A DNA stretch of 64,000 nucleotides from Prevotellaceae bacterium MN60 (GCA_900199555.1 FZQZ01000009.1:1-64000), one strand, 5' to 3'. Shown: positions 27,395 to 37,406, counted from the stretch's first letter. The notes: generated from the letters alone by a model not told the origin. Program-made: numbers and translations.

Positions 27395-28705
27395 TTATTT
27401 CTTTACTTTGATAATTGTTACACATGCGGCACCTATCAGCAGACTGACACCTGCCACCAGCATCATTGAACTCTGAGCCGAACCGACCAAGGTCAGCACC
27501 GTACCACCCAGGGCAGCAGCAATAATCTGGGGCACACAGATGGTTCCGTTAAACAATCCCAGATAGGCACCCATGTGACCATAGCCCTGCAGGGCATTGG
27601 TGACCAGTGCGAAAGGCATTGCCAGCATGGCAGCCCAAGCGAAACCTATCAGCACAAATGGGATAAAGAGCACATACTGGTCGTGGATGAAGGGTACCAT
27701 GGCAAAGCCTATACCTCCCAATAGTAAACTCAGCGAGTAGGCCACTTTGGTGTTCTTAAACTGTGTAAGCACAGCAGCCCATACTACAGAGCCAATGGCC
27801 TGAACAGCAAAGAGAATACCCACCCAGTCGGCAGCATCCTGATAATCCTTACTGGAGGTATCGGTGGTATTCCATACAGTATCGGCAATAGTTCCTGCCG
27901 TATAGGTCCACATATACATGAATGCCAGCCAGCAGAAAAACTGTACCAGTCCAACTTTCCAGAATGCTGCTGGTGCATTTTTCAATAGGATAATCCAGTT
28001 ACCTGACTCCTGATGCTTCTCTTCTGTTTCCTCTCTCCCATTATACTCCGCATACTCCATTGGGTTCCATTCCTTTACCTTGGCAGTGGTATATACCACG
28101 CAACCTATCAGAATGGCTGCACCAATATAGAACGACCAAATGACAGAATCAGGAACAACACCCTTAGCAGCCACATTACTGATGCCGACAAAGGCAAAGA
28201 CATAGGGAAAGACATAGCCCACCACACTACCGGCATTACACAGGAAAGACTGGATGCTATAGGCTTTGGCTTTCTGCTTTTCGTTCACCATATCACCCAC
28301 CAGCATCTTAAATGGCTGCATAGCCATATTGATGCTCGTATCGAGGAACATCAGTGCCACCAGTCCGAATATCAGGGCAGCACCCACCGTCAGTCCGAAG
28401 GATCCACTGTTAGGCAATAAGCACATCACTAGCACGGCAGCCGTAGCACCTATAAATAAATAAGGAATGCGACGGCCCCAACGTGTCCATGTCTTATCAC
28501 TCAGTGTTCCCACGATAGGCTGTACCAAGATACCCATCAGTGGAGGCAGTATCCAGAAATAGCTCAGCGAGTGAGGATCAGCACCCAGCGTGGCAAAGAT
28601 ACGCGAAATATTAGCACTCTGCAGCGCATAGGCTATTTGTACACCAAAGAATCCAAAACTCAGATTCCAGAGTTTCCAAAAACTTAAATCAGGTTTCTGT
28701 TTCAT
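27395..28705 (-). CDS. MFS sugar transporter, probable maltose/maltooligosaccharide symporter
   Basis: The 436-residue inner-membrane protein has about twelve hydrophobic helices and a loop typical of glycoside/SLC45-like transporters after helix 2 (PIVGTLSDKTWTRWGRRIPY). It begins FWKLWNLSFGFFGVQIAYALQ, a start shared by putative maltose transporters in Bacteroidetes starch loci. A cytoplasmic loop of about 30 charged residues lies midway (about 208-232). It should bring maltose or longer malto-oligosaccharides from the periplasm to the GH77 enzyme encoded 21 bp downstream. Its gene starts 48 bp after the LacI-type regulator. Substrate is inferred from context. Confidence 0.88.
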   Translation of the reverse strand: MKQKPDLSFWKLWNLSFGFFGVQIAYALQSANISRIFATLGADPHSLSYFWILPPLMGILVQPIVGTLSDKTWTRWGRRIPYLFIGATAAVLVMCLLPNSGSFGLTVGAALIFGLVALMFLDTSINMAMQPFKMLVGDMVNEKQKAKAYSIQSFLCNAGSVVGYVFPYVFAFVGISNVAAKGVVPDSVIWSFYIGAAILIGCVVYTTAKVKEWNPMEYAEYNGREETEEKHQESGNWIILLKNAPAAFWKVGLVQFFCWLAFMYMWTYTAGTIADTVWNTTDTSSKDYQDAADWVGILFAVQAIGSVVWAAVLTQFKNTKVAYSLSLLLGGIGFAMVPFIHDQYVLFIPFVLIGFAWAAMLAMPFALVTNALQGYGHMGAYLGLFNGTICVPQIIAAALGGTVLTLVGSAQSSMMLVAGVSLLIGAACVTIIKVKK

Positions 28706-28753
28706 CTTATTTTGTCTTAGTTTTCATCTTAATTACAAACTACAAATTATCAA

Positions 28754-29779
28754 CTATTTTGTTGTTCCGCGAACGACAAGTCTTGTGCGAACCACACGCT
28801 TGATGACCTTATCAGAAGGAATATGTCCCTCTACCTGATCGATGAGAATAGAAGCTGCCTCCTCTCCCACTCGTTTACCACGTTGCTCTACGGTAGTGAG
28901 CATCGGATCACAAGCCACAGCACGCTGACCATTGGTAAAGCCACAGATGGCGATGTCGTTAGGTACATGAAATCCCATGCGCTTAGCTGTATAGAGAATA
29001 CCGATGGCGGTATCGTCGTTGATGGCAAAGAAGCCATTAGGAGGCATATCTCTTTTCAGCACATTGGGAGTGATGGCCTCTGCATCTGTTCGATTGTCAC
29101 AGATGAATGTCAACTCCGGATCATACTGCAGTCCATGTTTCAGAAGGGCATCCTTATAGCCGTTAAATCGGTTCTTCGATATCTCCAGTGTCATCGATGA
29201 ACCATAAAAGGCTATTCTTGTACATCCCGTCTCTATCATATAGCTCACCGCATTGAAGGCGCCCATATAGTCATCCACCACCACTCTACTAGCATCAATA
29301 CCCGTACAGATACGGTCGAAGAACACCAAAGGCAACCCATTGTCCAACAACATCTGGAAATGATCATAGCGGTGCGTATCCTTAGCCTGCGAAACGATAA
29401 TGCCACATACCTTATTCTCATAGAAAGAATGGCAAATGCTTACTTCGCGCTCATAGCTCTCTCCACTTTGTGCAACAAGAATGCGATAGCCACGACTTGA
29501 AGCCTCTTCCTCTATTCCCGACAGTACTGACGAAAAATAGAAATGCGTGAATTCTGGCATGATGACACCGATAGCCTTCACGGGTTGAACACGCGCAAAG
29601 CGCAACGATTCAGCGATAGTGTTTGGTGTAAAGTTATGTTCACGAGCATACTTCTGAATGGCGCTACGCCGTTCAGCGGAAATACGCGGTGAATCCTTCA
29701 GTGCCCGCGACACCGTGGCCACCGAGACGCCAAGCTCGTGGGCTATATCTTTCATTGTCAGGGGTGCCTTTTCTTTCAT
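28754..29779 (-). CDS. LacI-family transcriptional regulator of the starch locus
   Basis: The 341-residue protein has a LacI helix-turn-helix at about residues 8-55 (TMKDIAHELGVSVATVSRAL, then KDSPRIS), a hinge helix (NTIAESLRF) and a periplasmic-binding-protein-like effector domain from about 70 (AIGVIMPEFTHFYFSSVLSG). It reads away from susC and heads the operon for transport and breakdown. A perfect 14-bp palindrome of LacI-operator type lies midway between the two divergent promoters. Two similar palindromes precede two further starch genes at the same distance from their -7 boxes. This arrangement, with no -33 elements, suggests activation rather than repression. The effector is likely maltose or an oligosaccharide, which is inference. 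Confidence 0.9.
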   Translation of the reverse strand: MKEKAPLTMKDIAHELGVSVATVSRALKDSPRISAERRSAIQKYAREHNFTPNTIAESLRFARVQPVKAIGVIMPEFTHFYFSSVLSGIEEEASSRGYRILVAQSGESYEREVSICHSFYENKVCGIIVSQAKDTHRYDHFQMLLDNGLPLVFFDRICTGIDASRVVVDDYMGAFNAVSYMIETGCTRIAFYGSSMTLEISKNRFNGYKDALLKHGLQYDPELTFICDNRTDAEAITPNVLKRDMPPNGFFAINDDTAIGILYTAKRMGFHVPNDIAICGFTNGQRAVACDPMLTTVEQRGKRVGEEAASILIDQVEGHIPSDKVIKRVVRTRLVVRGTTK

Positions 29780-29821
29780 TGTTTAGGGTGCAGTTTTTGA
29801 ATTGTTTAGGCTTGATGAGTG

Positions 29822-29829
29822 CAAAGTTA
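29822..29829 (-). promoter_or_regulatory. -7 box of the lacI-type operon
   Basis: Minus-strand TAacTTTG (29829-29822). There is no TTG 20 bp upstream. The operator centre at 29891.5 is 62.5 bp from the T that opens this box. Confidence 0.6.
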
Positions 29830-29884
29830 TTTAAAAGTTAGATATGACGGTTTGCCACACTACTAATTTATAGCCCAACGGCTA

Positions 29885-29898
29885 TGCAAACGTTTGCA
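29885..29898. promoter_or_regulatory. LacI-family operator at the divergent junction
   Basis: TGCAAACGTTTGCA is a perfect palindrome of classic LacI-family form. Its centre is 62.5 bp from the -7 box of the regulator operon on one side and 62.5 bp from that of susC on the other. Confidence 0.85.
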
Positions 29899-29953
29899 CT
29901 GTCATTATAACGCTTTTAACTCAAAAATAGTATGAACGAATGAAAACAAATTT

Positions 29954-29961
29954 TATCTTTG
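29954..29961 (+). promoter_or_regulatory. -7 box of the susCDEF operon
   Basis: TAtcTTTG without a TTG at the -33 position (29931-29934 reads TATG). The spacing to the operator centre is 62.5 bp. Confidence 0.65.
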
Positions 29962-30040
29962 CATCGAGTTTTTCCCCGAACTACTAAATCAGGCAACTGA
30001 GAACTTATAACAAGATACAATATACTAACTTAAAAAATAA

Positions 30041-33000
30041 ATGATGAAGCAAGTAAACATTCGTATTCCGTTTAGGATGTTTGTCCTCATGCTTGGACTA
30101 TTCCTATCGGTAGGTGCCTTTGCGCAAATCAGCGTCAAGGGTCATGTAAAGGATGCTCAGGGCGAACCCATCATTGGTGCAACAGTACGTGTTACAGGCA
30201 CAGAAACTGCTACCGTTACTGACTTCGATGGCAACTTCGCACTGAAAGCTAATCAGGGAGCCGACATCTCCGTTACTTATGTTGGCTATCAGACTGCCAC
30301 AGTAAAGGCTATGCCTAATCTTGTGATTACACTGAAGGATGACCAGACTGTTCTTTCCGACGTTGTTGTCATCGGTTACGGTCGCGCCAAGAAGAACGAC
30401 CTCACCGGTTCTGTTACAGCTATCAGACCTGACGACAAGAACCACGGTTTGAACATCAATGCGCAAGACATGATCAGCGGTAAGATTGCTGGTGTTAGCG
30501 TCATTGCTGGTGATGGCACACCTGGTGGTGGTGCACAAATCCGTATTCGTGGTGGCTCTTCACTGAATGCCTCTAACGACCCGCTGATTGTTATCGATGG
30601 TCTGGCAATGGACAACTATGGTGTACAGGGCTTAGCTAATCCACTCTCAATGGTCAACCCTAACGATATTGAGTCGTTCACGGTCTTGAAGGATGCTTCT
30701 GCTACAGCCATCTATGGTAGCCGTGCCTCTAATGGTGTGATTATCATTACCACCAAGAAAGGCCGCACAGGTCAAAAGCCAACCTTTAATTATAATGGTA
30801 ACGTGTCTATTGCTACCAAGAAGAACACTATCGACGTACTAGATGGTCCTGGTCTCACCAACTTCATCAAAAACCTTTATGGCGAAGACAGTGATGCCTT
30901 TAATGAATTAGGCTATTACGATGCCAATGGCAATAAGCAGTATGCCAATACCAACTGGCAGGATGAGATTTTCCGTACAGCCATCTCTACCGACCACAAC
31001 ATTACCGTGTCTGGTGGTCTGAAGAATATGCCTTACCGTATATCATTAGGTTATACTAACAATCAGGGTACCATCAAGACCTCTAATTTTGAGCGTTATA
31101 CGGCAAGCTTCAACATCTCACCTTCCTTACTCAAGGATCATCTGAAGTTCAACATCAATGGTAAAGGTATGATTGCTAAAAACCGTTATGCGCCTAGTGT
31201 TGTCGGATCGGCTATTGCAATGGACCCGACTAAGGCTGTTACCAGTGATTATCCCATCTATCAGGATTATTTTGGAGGATATGTGCAGAATTTCACATCT
31301 GCCAACTATGATGGTGCCGCTAATTGGAAATACACCAATAAAGGTACGGGCAACCCTGTAGCAGCTTTGGAACAGACCAACGACCGTGCCACCTCAAAAA
31401 CGCTGATGGGCAACTTTGAGGCAGACTATGCCATTCATGGCTTTGAAGACTTACACCTCCACATGAATGCCGCTATGGACCTTTCCACCGGTAAGCAAAA
31501 CACCGACAGACAGCCTAACTCTGCTGTTGCCAACTACTATGGTTACACGGGTTGGAACACCATGGACACTTACAACCTGCAGCTTTCACTCTACGCCCAG
31601 TACATGAAGGATTTCAATAAGGACAATCACTTTGACATCATGGCTGGTTATGAGTGGCAGCATTTCCACAAGCAGACTGACTGGTATGGTCATGGAACCT
31701 ATCCTGCAGGAAATACCAAGTATGCTGAAGGAACAAAATATGACGCGCCAAAGGAAGGCCAGATTACAAAATATGAGACAGAAAACTTCCTTGTATCATT
31801 CTTCGGTCGTATGAACTATACACTGATGGATCGTTATATGCTGACCTTCACACTGCGTGCCGACGGTTCTTCTCGTTTCAATTGGATGAAAGGTAATGAG
31901 AACCAGCAGTGGGGTTACTTCCCCGCTCTTGCATTGGCATGGCGAATGAAGGAAGAAGGCTTCCTGAAGCATGTTGACTTCCTGAACGATGCCAAACTGC
32001 GTTTGGGTTGGGGTAAGACAGGTCAGCAGGAAGGAATCGGCGACTATACCTATATTCCTGTATTCAAGCCTAACACTAACTCACACGCATTATATCCTGT
32101 CTTGGGTGATGGTACTACCTATCGTCCACAGGCATATAATGCCCACCTGACTTGGGAGAAGACTACCACATGGAATGCTGGTCTGGACTTGGCATTCCTC
32201 AACAACCGCATTGAACTTAATGTCGATTGGTACTATCGCAAGACTACCGATCTGATTAATACCGTATTCGTTGCTGCTGGTTCAAACTTCCGCAACAAGG
32301 TTACCAGCAATATCGGTTCACTCCACAACACCGGTTTTGAGTTGATGACCACTGTTCGTCCTATCCAGAATAAGGACTGGCGATGGGATGTAAGCTACAA
32401 CTTCACTTACAACCACAATGAGATTGACGAACTCATTGACGGTGTCAGCGATGACTACTTTGTTGAGACTGGTGGTGGCCTGACGGGTACTGGCGGTAAT
32501 ATCCAGGCACATACCGTTGGAAAGCCTATTAGCTCTTTCCATGTTTATCAGCAGGTTTACGACCAGAACGGAAAGCCTATCCCCAACACATTCGTAGATC
32601 GCAACGGCAATGGTTATCTTGATAGTGGCGACCGCTACTATTATTACAAGCCAGCTGCAGACGTACTGATGGGACTCTCTTCAAAACTTCAGTATAAGCA
32701 GTGGGACCTTGGTTTCTCTATGCGAGCCAGCATCGGCAACTATTTGTTTAATAGTGCTGCTTCTGGTTCGAGCAACGTAGGTGCAGGCTCTGTATATACC
32801 AACGGCAACCTCAGCAACCAGCGCGTTACAGCTGTTGAGCGTGGCTTCACCAATGTTTCACAACAGCAATACGCTTCCGACTATTTCGTCGAGAATGCCT
32901 CTTTCTTGAAGATGGACAACATTACGTTAGGTTATAGCTTCGACAAGCTTTTCGGTGCTCCCATTAACGGACGTGTCTATGCTACTGTTCAGAATGTATT

Positions 33001-33109
33001 TACTATTACCAAGTACACGGGTATAGACCCAGAGGTGGCCGATGGTGTCGATGGTGACATTTATCCTCGTCCTTTCACCACCATTCTCGGTGTAAGTCTG
33101 AACTTCTAA
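30041..33109 (+). CDS. susC: SusC-type TonB-dependent outer-membrane starch oligosaccharide importer
   Basis: The 1022-residue protein has a signal peptide (about 1-28), a carboxypeptidase-like domain (about 30-110, VKGHVKDAQGEPIIGATVRV), the SusC signature SDVVVIGYGRAKKNDLTGSV near residue 110, a plug (ISGKIAGVSV, IRIRGGSSLNASNDPLIVID, YGSRASNGVIIITTKKG) and a large barrel ending SLNF. It pairs with the SusD lipoprotein encoded 34 bp downstream to import maltooligosaccharides. The substrate is assigned from the SusE/F, amylase and GH97 neighbours. The operon starts from a promoter lacking a -33 element. Confidence 0.95.
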   Translation: MMKQVNIRIPFRMFVLMLGLFLSVGAFAQISVKGHVKDAQGEPIIGATVRVTGTETATVTDFDGNFALKANQGADISVTYVGYQTATVKAMPNLVITLKDDQTVLSDVVVIGYGRAKKNDLTGSVTAIRPDDKNHGLNINAQDMISGKIAGVSVIAGDGTPGGGAQIRIRGGSSLNASNDPLIVIDGLAMDNYGVQGLANPLSMVNPNDIESFTVLKDASATAIYGSRASNGVIIITTKKGRTGQKPTFNYNGNVSIATKKNTIDVLDGPGLTNFIKNLYGEDSDAFNELGYYDANGNKQYANTNWQDEIFRTAISTDHNITVSGGLKNMPYRISLGYTNNQGTIKTSNFERYTASFNISPSLLKDHLKFNINGKGMIAKNRYAPSVVGSAIAMDPTKAVTSDYPIYQDYFGGYVQNFTSANYDGAANWKYTNKGTGNPVAALEQTNDRATSKTLMGNFEADYAIHGFEDLHLHMNAAMDLSTGKQNTDRQPNSAVANYYGYTGWNTMDTYNLQLSLYAQYMKDFNKDNHFDIMAGYEWQHFHKQTDWYGHGTYPAGNTKYAEGTKYDAPKEGQITKYETENFLVSFFGRMNYTLMDRYMLTFTLRADGSSRFNWMKGNENQQWGYFPALALAWRMKEEGFLKHVDFLNDAKLRLGWGKTGQQEGIGDYTYIPVFKPNTNSHALYPVLGDGTTYRPQAYNAHLTWEKTTTWNAGLDLAFLNNRIELNVDWYYRKTTDLINTVFVAAGSNFRNKVTSNIGSLHNTGFELMTTVRPIQNKDWRWDVSYNFTYNHNEIDELIDGVSDDYFVETGGGLTGTGGNIQAHTVGKPISSFHVYQQVYDQNGKPIPNTFVDRNGNGYLDSGDRYYYYKPAADVLMGLSSKLQYKQWDLGFSMRASIGNYLFNSAASGSSNVGAGSVYTNGNLSNQRVTAVERGFTNVSQQQYASDYFVENASFLKMDNITLGYSFDKLFGAPINGRVYATVQNVFTITKYTGIDPEVADGVDGDIYPRPFTTILGVSLNF

Positions 33110-33140
33110 AAAGTAAAAGGGTAAAAAAATAAAAAGTAAA
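33109..33140 (+). repeat. Octamer repeat between susC and susD
   Basis: AAAAGTAA, AAGGGTAA, AAAAATAA and AAAGTAAA run in exact 8-bp steps from the last base of the susC stop codon into the gap before susD. The units are degenerate AAAGGTAA, the same family seen at 24892 and, inverted, at 63637. Confidence 0.6.
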
Positions 33141-33143
33141 ACT

Positions 33144-34829
33144 ATGAAACTGAAATATATTTTACCGGTTGCATTGTTCTCTGGAGCATTTCTCTTCACC
33201 TCTTGTCTAAAAGATTTGGAGGTTGACAATAGTAATCCTCAGGAATTATCAGACTTCAATGAAGATTATGTATTCAACAAGATATACGGTAATCTTGTAT
33301 TGACAGGTCAGACTGGACCTAATGGTGATTCCGACCTTGATGATATCGATGAAGGAACATCAAATATGACTCGCCTTATCTGGTATATGAATGTACTCAC
33401 TACAGACGAGGGACATTGCTGGTGGAACGACCCAGGTGTGCCTGAGCTGAATCGTAACTCATGGACCAACTCTAACGTACTGACCAAGGCGCTCTATTAT
33501 CGCCTGATGTTTGGAGTAACACTCTGTAACTTCTATCTCGACAGTGCTACTGGTGATGATGCTGCCACTAAGCAGAAGCGTGCAGAAGCTCGCTTTATGC
33601 GTGCATTCCACTATTTCTATCTGATGGATTTCTATGCCAATCCTCCCTTCCTCACCAAGTTGTCAAGTGAGAACGCACCACAGATACAGCGTGCCGACCT
33701 CTTCGATTTCTTGGAGAGCGAGCTGAAGGATATTATTGGTGAAGGTTCTGGCAACGAAGTATTGGCAGAGCCAAGAACTACCGACTACGGACGTGCAGAC
33801 AAAGCCGCTGGTTATCTGCTGCTGGCTCGTATGTATCTGAATGCAGAGGTTTATACAGGTAAAGCTCGTTGGGCTGATGCAAAGACTTATGCTGAGAAAG
33901 CCATCAATACCAACTATGAACTCTGTCAGACTCCTAAGAATGGTTTCAGCGCATACCAGTTGCTCTTTATGGGCGACAACGATGAGAATGGCGCACAAAA
34001 TGAAATCATCCTCCCTGCCCTGCACGATGGCGACAAGACACAGACATGGGGTGGTTCACTCTATATGATTGCCAGCAACATGTCCAGCAAGATGTGCGAC
34101 ATGGATCTCTATGGCGTAACAGACGCTGACGGCAATCCTATCAAGGGGTATGGCACCAGCGAGGCTTGGGACCGTGGCGTACGAGCACGTAAACAATTCT
34201 CACAGGTATTCTTTGGAGCCACCGCATCCAATGTGATTAAGGGAGTGCCCAAAGATGTCGTAGCCAATGTGGGTGATGATCGTGCCATCTTCTATACCAA
34301 CGGACAGACTTTGAGTATTGAGACAGAATCTTCAACAGGCAATGGTCTCGTATATATGAAATACAACAATCTTCATGCCGACGGCACTGCAGGTCATGAT
34401 CCCGGTGGCAGATTTGTTGATACTGACTACCCTATGCTGCGACTGGCAGAAGCCTACCTCATCTCAGCAGAAGCTGATGCACGCATGAATGGCGGCAACT
34501 GCACCTCTGCAGGCGTTGAGCGCATCAAGGCTCTCCGCAAGCGTGCCAACGTAAAGCCAGGCAACAAATATGACGGACTTGCTGCTGACGCACTCACCAA
34601 TGTTTCTTTGGAAGACATCTTCAAAGAATGGTCGCGCGAGTTTGGCTATGAAGGAATGCGACGCATGGTACTCATTCGCTGGAACCGCTTTGCAGGACAG
34701 AGCGAATACAAATGGGAATGGATGGGTGGAACTCAGGCTGGCACACAGTTTGACAAGCGTTTCAACATCTTCCCGATTCCTGATAGTGAGTTGAATGCCA
34801 ACCCCAACATCAAGCCTAATTATAACTAA
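33144..34829 (+). CDS. susD: SusD-type starch-binding outer-membrane lipoprotein
   Basis: The 561-residue lipoprotein has a lipobox (LFTSCLKDLE, Cys near residue 21) and the TPR-like alpha-helical SusD fold: QKRAEARFMRAFHYFYLMDFYANPPF near residue 145, DKAAGYLLLARMYLNAEVYTG, and a late LRLAEAYLISAEADAR. It should form a lid over SusC and bind helical starch oligosaccharides. The C-terminus (FNIFPIPDSELNANPNIKPN) matches the conserved ending of SusD proteins. It is followed after 24 bp by susE. Confidence 0.94.
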   Translation: MKLKYILPVALFSGAFLFTSCLKDLEVDNSNPQELSDFNEDYVFNKIYGNLVLTGQTGPNGDSDLDDIDEGTSNMTRLIWYMNVLTTDEGHCWWNDPGVPELNRNSWTNSNVLTKALYYRLMFGVTLCNFYLDSATGDDAATKQKRAEARFMRAFHYFYLMDFYANPPFLTKLSSENAPQIQRADLFDFLESELKDIIGEGSGNEVLAEPRTTDYGRADKAAGYLLLARMYLNAEVYTGKARWADAKTYAEKAINTNYELCQTPKNGFSAYQLLFMGDNDENGAQNEIILPALHDGDKTQTWGGSLYMIASNMSSKMCDMDLYGVTDADGNPIKGYGTSEAWDRGVRARKQFSQVFFGATASNVIKGVPKDVVANVGDDRAIFYTNGQTLSIETESSTGNGLVYMKYNNLHADGTAGHDPGGRFVDTDYPMLRLAEAYLISAEADARMNGGNCTSAGVERIKALRKRANVKPGNKYDGLAADALTNVSLEDIFKEWSREFGYEGMRRMVLIRWNRFAGQSEYKWEWMGGTQAGTQFDKRFNIFPIPDSELNANPNIKPNYN

Positions 34830-34853
34830 GCAAACCAAAAATACTGAACAGAT

Positions 34854-36077
34854 ATGAAAAAGTTAAGCATTTTGTTCCCAATATTGGCATGTGCTTTCTT
34901 CATGGTTGCTTGTGAAGCCGACCGCGATGACAATCCCGTTATCGACCTTTCGCAGCCGCAGCAGCCCATCAAGTTAAACACGCCAACATTTGCCAATAGT
35001 ACATACGACTTGGCATACACGGATTCCATAACCCTGACGTGTACAGCACCGAACTATGGATTCCCCGCAACAACAACATACGTCGTACAGCTATCCATAA
35101 ACGACGATATGTCGAACCCGAGCGAGTTGACCACTACATACCATCAGAATCGCATGGTGGTTGCTGGTAAAGAGGTGGCCATGGCTACTACTAAGCAGAT
35201 GATTAACAAGAAAGGACTGAAACAGGAGGACTTCCCTGTTGAGACTACAGCCTACCTGCGCATACGTGCTTACATTGCAGGAACGCCTGAGACAGAGACC
35301 TTTTCAAACATCGTAAAACTGAATAAGGTAAAGACCAAGTTCGCACTACCCGACGTAGAGATGCCTGACTCTTTGTTCGTGATTGGTACATTCAACGACA
35401 ACAATTGGGAAAAGGCTGTTAAGACCATACAGGTTAACGGTTCTACTCAAAACCATTGGCGCATGCTATGGATTGACAACAAGGGTGTACGCCTGAGCCC
35501 TGTTCAGGACGAGCCTAACTTCGGCGACAACATGATTACGCCTATCCACATTTGCACAGCAGCAGGCTTCAACGTATCTGTTGACGGTCTCGTTACGGCT
35601 GAGACTCCGGGATGGTATATCATGCTTGTAGAAGGTACTGGCAATAACGAAAAGCGACAACTGACACTGACCTATAAATTCTACGAAGCTAATGTATGGC
35701 TCATCGGTCCTGCACTGAATAGTGTTCTTGGAGATGACATTAAGGACTTCTGGACTGAGAAGACTCTTCGCACTAACTACACAGACTATGTGAAATTCAC
35801 TGTTCCTACGACTATGGACGGAATGTTTGTTTCTCCAGCTTTACCTGGCGATGCCAAGTCTGACGATGGTGGTCTCCGCGCATACGTTACCATTAAATGG
35901 GACTGGTGGCAGACAGAATTCATGGCTTATACAAATGATAAAGACCGTACCAGTAGCAAGCGTATCATCAAGTATCGTGGTAACGGAGATGAGGTAAAGC
36001 CTTTCGTTGACGGAAAGAAGGGACAGCGCGTCTATCTGAACTTCCGTGATGATACAGGTGAGATTAAGAATGAATAA
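34854..36077 (+). CDS. susE: SusE-like surface starch-binding lipoprotein
   Basis: The 407-residue lipoprotein has a lipobox (FFMVACEADRDD, Cys near residue 20). An N-terminal Ig-like SusE domain spans about 40-155 (IKLNTPTFANSTYDLAYTDS). Two carbohydrate-binding beta-sandwich regions follow, each opening with a segment like LFVIGTFNDNNWEKA (about 175) and VWLIGPALN (about 283). It should bind starch at the cell surface and assist SusCD. It lies between susD (24 bp) and susF (22 bp). Some residues that would stack on sugar are visible as Trp in NNWEKA and DWWQTEF. Confidence 0.86.
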   Translation: MKKLSILFPILACAFFMVACEADRDDNPVIDLSQPQQPIKLNTPTFANSTYDLAYTDSITLTCTAPNYGFPATTTYVVQLSINDDMSNPSELTTTYHQNRMVVAGKEVAMATTKQMINKKGLKQEDFPVETTAYLRIRAYIAGTPETETFSNIVKLNKVKTKFALPDVEMPDSLFVIGTFNDNNWEKAVKTIQVNGSTQNHWRMLWIDNKGVRLSPVQDEPNFGDNMITPIHICTAAGFNVSVDGLVTAETPGWYIMLVEGTGNNEKRQLTLTYKFYEANVWLIGPALNSVLGDDIKDFWTEKTLRTNYTDYVKFTVPTTMDGMFVSPALPGDAKSDDGGLRAYVTIKWDWWQTEFMAYTNDKDRTSSKRIIKYRGNGDEVKPFVDGKKGQRVYLNFRDDTGEIKNE

Positions 36078-36099
36078 TAACCTAAACTGAGAAGCAATT

Positions 36100-37284
36100 A
36101 TGAAAAAGATATCATTATTACTGATGCTCGTCATCGCAGGCTGGTCACTGACCGCTTGCGACGAGAGCTACAACGATTATCCTATGCCGCCCGTATATGA
36201 GCAGGAGCCACTAGTCACGGTGGAAGGCTTCGAAGCTACGGTAACGCCAGAAGCAACACAGCCTATTGACTTGGGTACGATGACAGAAGATGCCATTCAC
36301 ATGTTTACGCTTAAGTTGGGTACGCTTCCTGAAGGTATGACTCTTAAGAACATCCGTCTTGAGGCGAAACCAGTGGATAAACCTCAGGCACAACCTCACA
36401 ATGTGGAAGCTACAGATGACGGCTATGTCACGAAAGACGAGTTAGTTAAACTTGTGTACAGTTATTATGGCAAGAAGGCTACAGAGCGTACCTTCAACGC
36501 ACAATTATTTGCCAATGCCGTTAAGGGTACAGAATCACAGCTGATTTATCTGTCAGAACCTTTCACACTGAGAATCACACCAGAGAAGCTGGAAGATCCA
36601 TATTACTACCTGTTTGGAAAAGCGACAGGTAACGTAACAGCAGATAATGCCTACAAATATGTGATGACGCCTATTGAAGGCAATGATATGGGATTTACGT
36701 TCACAACGAAGTACACGGCACGCCAGGCTGGCGACATACTAGTATGGAACATCAGCTACTGGAAGAACGACTACCCCAAGAAGGACTTTTCTAAGGTTTA
36801 TGCCACAGAGACCAAGGGCGACAAGTCGGCATCAGGTAATGTTGTTCAAGGCAGCAAGGACAACTTCTTCATTGCTCCTACTGCGGAGTATTATACCTTC
36901 TACATCGACCTGGAGGCTTTGACCTTCAGATGGGAGAGGTTGGAAAACCAGAATCCTGTATCTTACAGCAATATTTCAATGATTGGTGATTTCAATTCTT
37001 GGACAGAAAACGATGGCGAGATAGACCTCACTGCTGTTGATCCCAGCAAGCACAATTGGTACTTGCGTCACACCTTTGACAGCGACACCGACCTGAAGTT
37101 CCGTGGCAACCATAGTTGGGATTTCAACTGGGGTTATGGCGAAACTGACAAGGAGTGGAATGCAGGTAACGACTGGGCAAAGATATGCGCTAAGGACAAA
37201 AAGAATATCTTCGTACCAGCAGGTACTTACGATATCTACTTCTGCGACATCACGGGTGCTGCCCACTTTGTACCTGTTGAATAA
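36100..37284 (+). CDS. susF: SusF/SusE-like surface starch-binding lipoprotein
   Basis: The 394-residue lipoprotein has a lipobox (SLTACDESYND, Cys near residue 20). An N-terminal Ig-like domain follows, then a middle domain (YYLFGKATGN, about 165) and a C-terminal binding domain (ISMIGDFNSWTENDGEI, about 292). The C-terminal part shows Trp-rich segments (SWDFNWGYGETDKEW) suited to stacking on alpha-glucan. It is the last gene of the susCDEF transcript, which ends in a strong hairpin terminator at 37291. SusE and SusF are hard to tell apart by sequence; order in the operon decided the symbol. Confidence 0.82.
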   Translation: MKKISLLLMLVIAGWSLTACDESYNDYPMPPVYEQEPLVTVEGFEATVTPEATQPIDLGTMTEDAIHMFTLKLGTLPEGMTLKNIRLEAKPVDKPQAQPHNVEATDDGYVTKDELVKLVYSYYGKKATERTFNAQLFANAVKGTESQLIYLSEPFTLRITPEKLEDPYYYLFGKATGNVTADNAYKYVMTPIEGNDMGFTFTTKYTARQAGDILVWNISYWKNDYPKKDFSKVYATETKGDKSASGNVVQGSKDNFFIAPTAEYYTFYIDLEALTFRWERLENQNPVSYSNISMIGDFNSWTENDGEIDLTAVDPSKHNWYLRHTFDSDTDLKFRGNHSWDFNWGYGETDKEWNAGNDWAKICAKDKKNIFVPAGTYDIYFCDITGAAHFVPVE

Positions 37285-37290
37285 ATCATT

Positions 37291-37327
37291 GGGAGAGTTG
37301 CACTTATGGTGCAATTCTCCCTTTATA
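37291..37327 (+). terminator. Terminator of susCDEF
   Basis: GGGAGAGTTGCAC (37291-37303) pairs with GTGCAATTCTCCC (37309-37321) through 13 bp including one G-U pair, followed by TTTATAATT. Confidence 0.85.
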
Positions 37328-37337
37328 ATTACTATTT

Positions 37338-37353
37338 GTGTAATCGTTTGCAC
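37338..37353. promoter_or_regulatory. LacI-type operator upstream of the triple-domain protein gene
   Basis: GTGTAATC-GTTTGCAC matches the junction operator in its right half and in six of eight left-half positions when arms are compared. Its centre is 61.5 bp upstream of the -7 box at 37407. Confidence 0.7.
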
Positions 37354-37406
37354 ACCAACTTTTGTTATTTTTCTATTTTTAGAAAACAACATATAATTTA
37401 AATACT

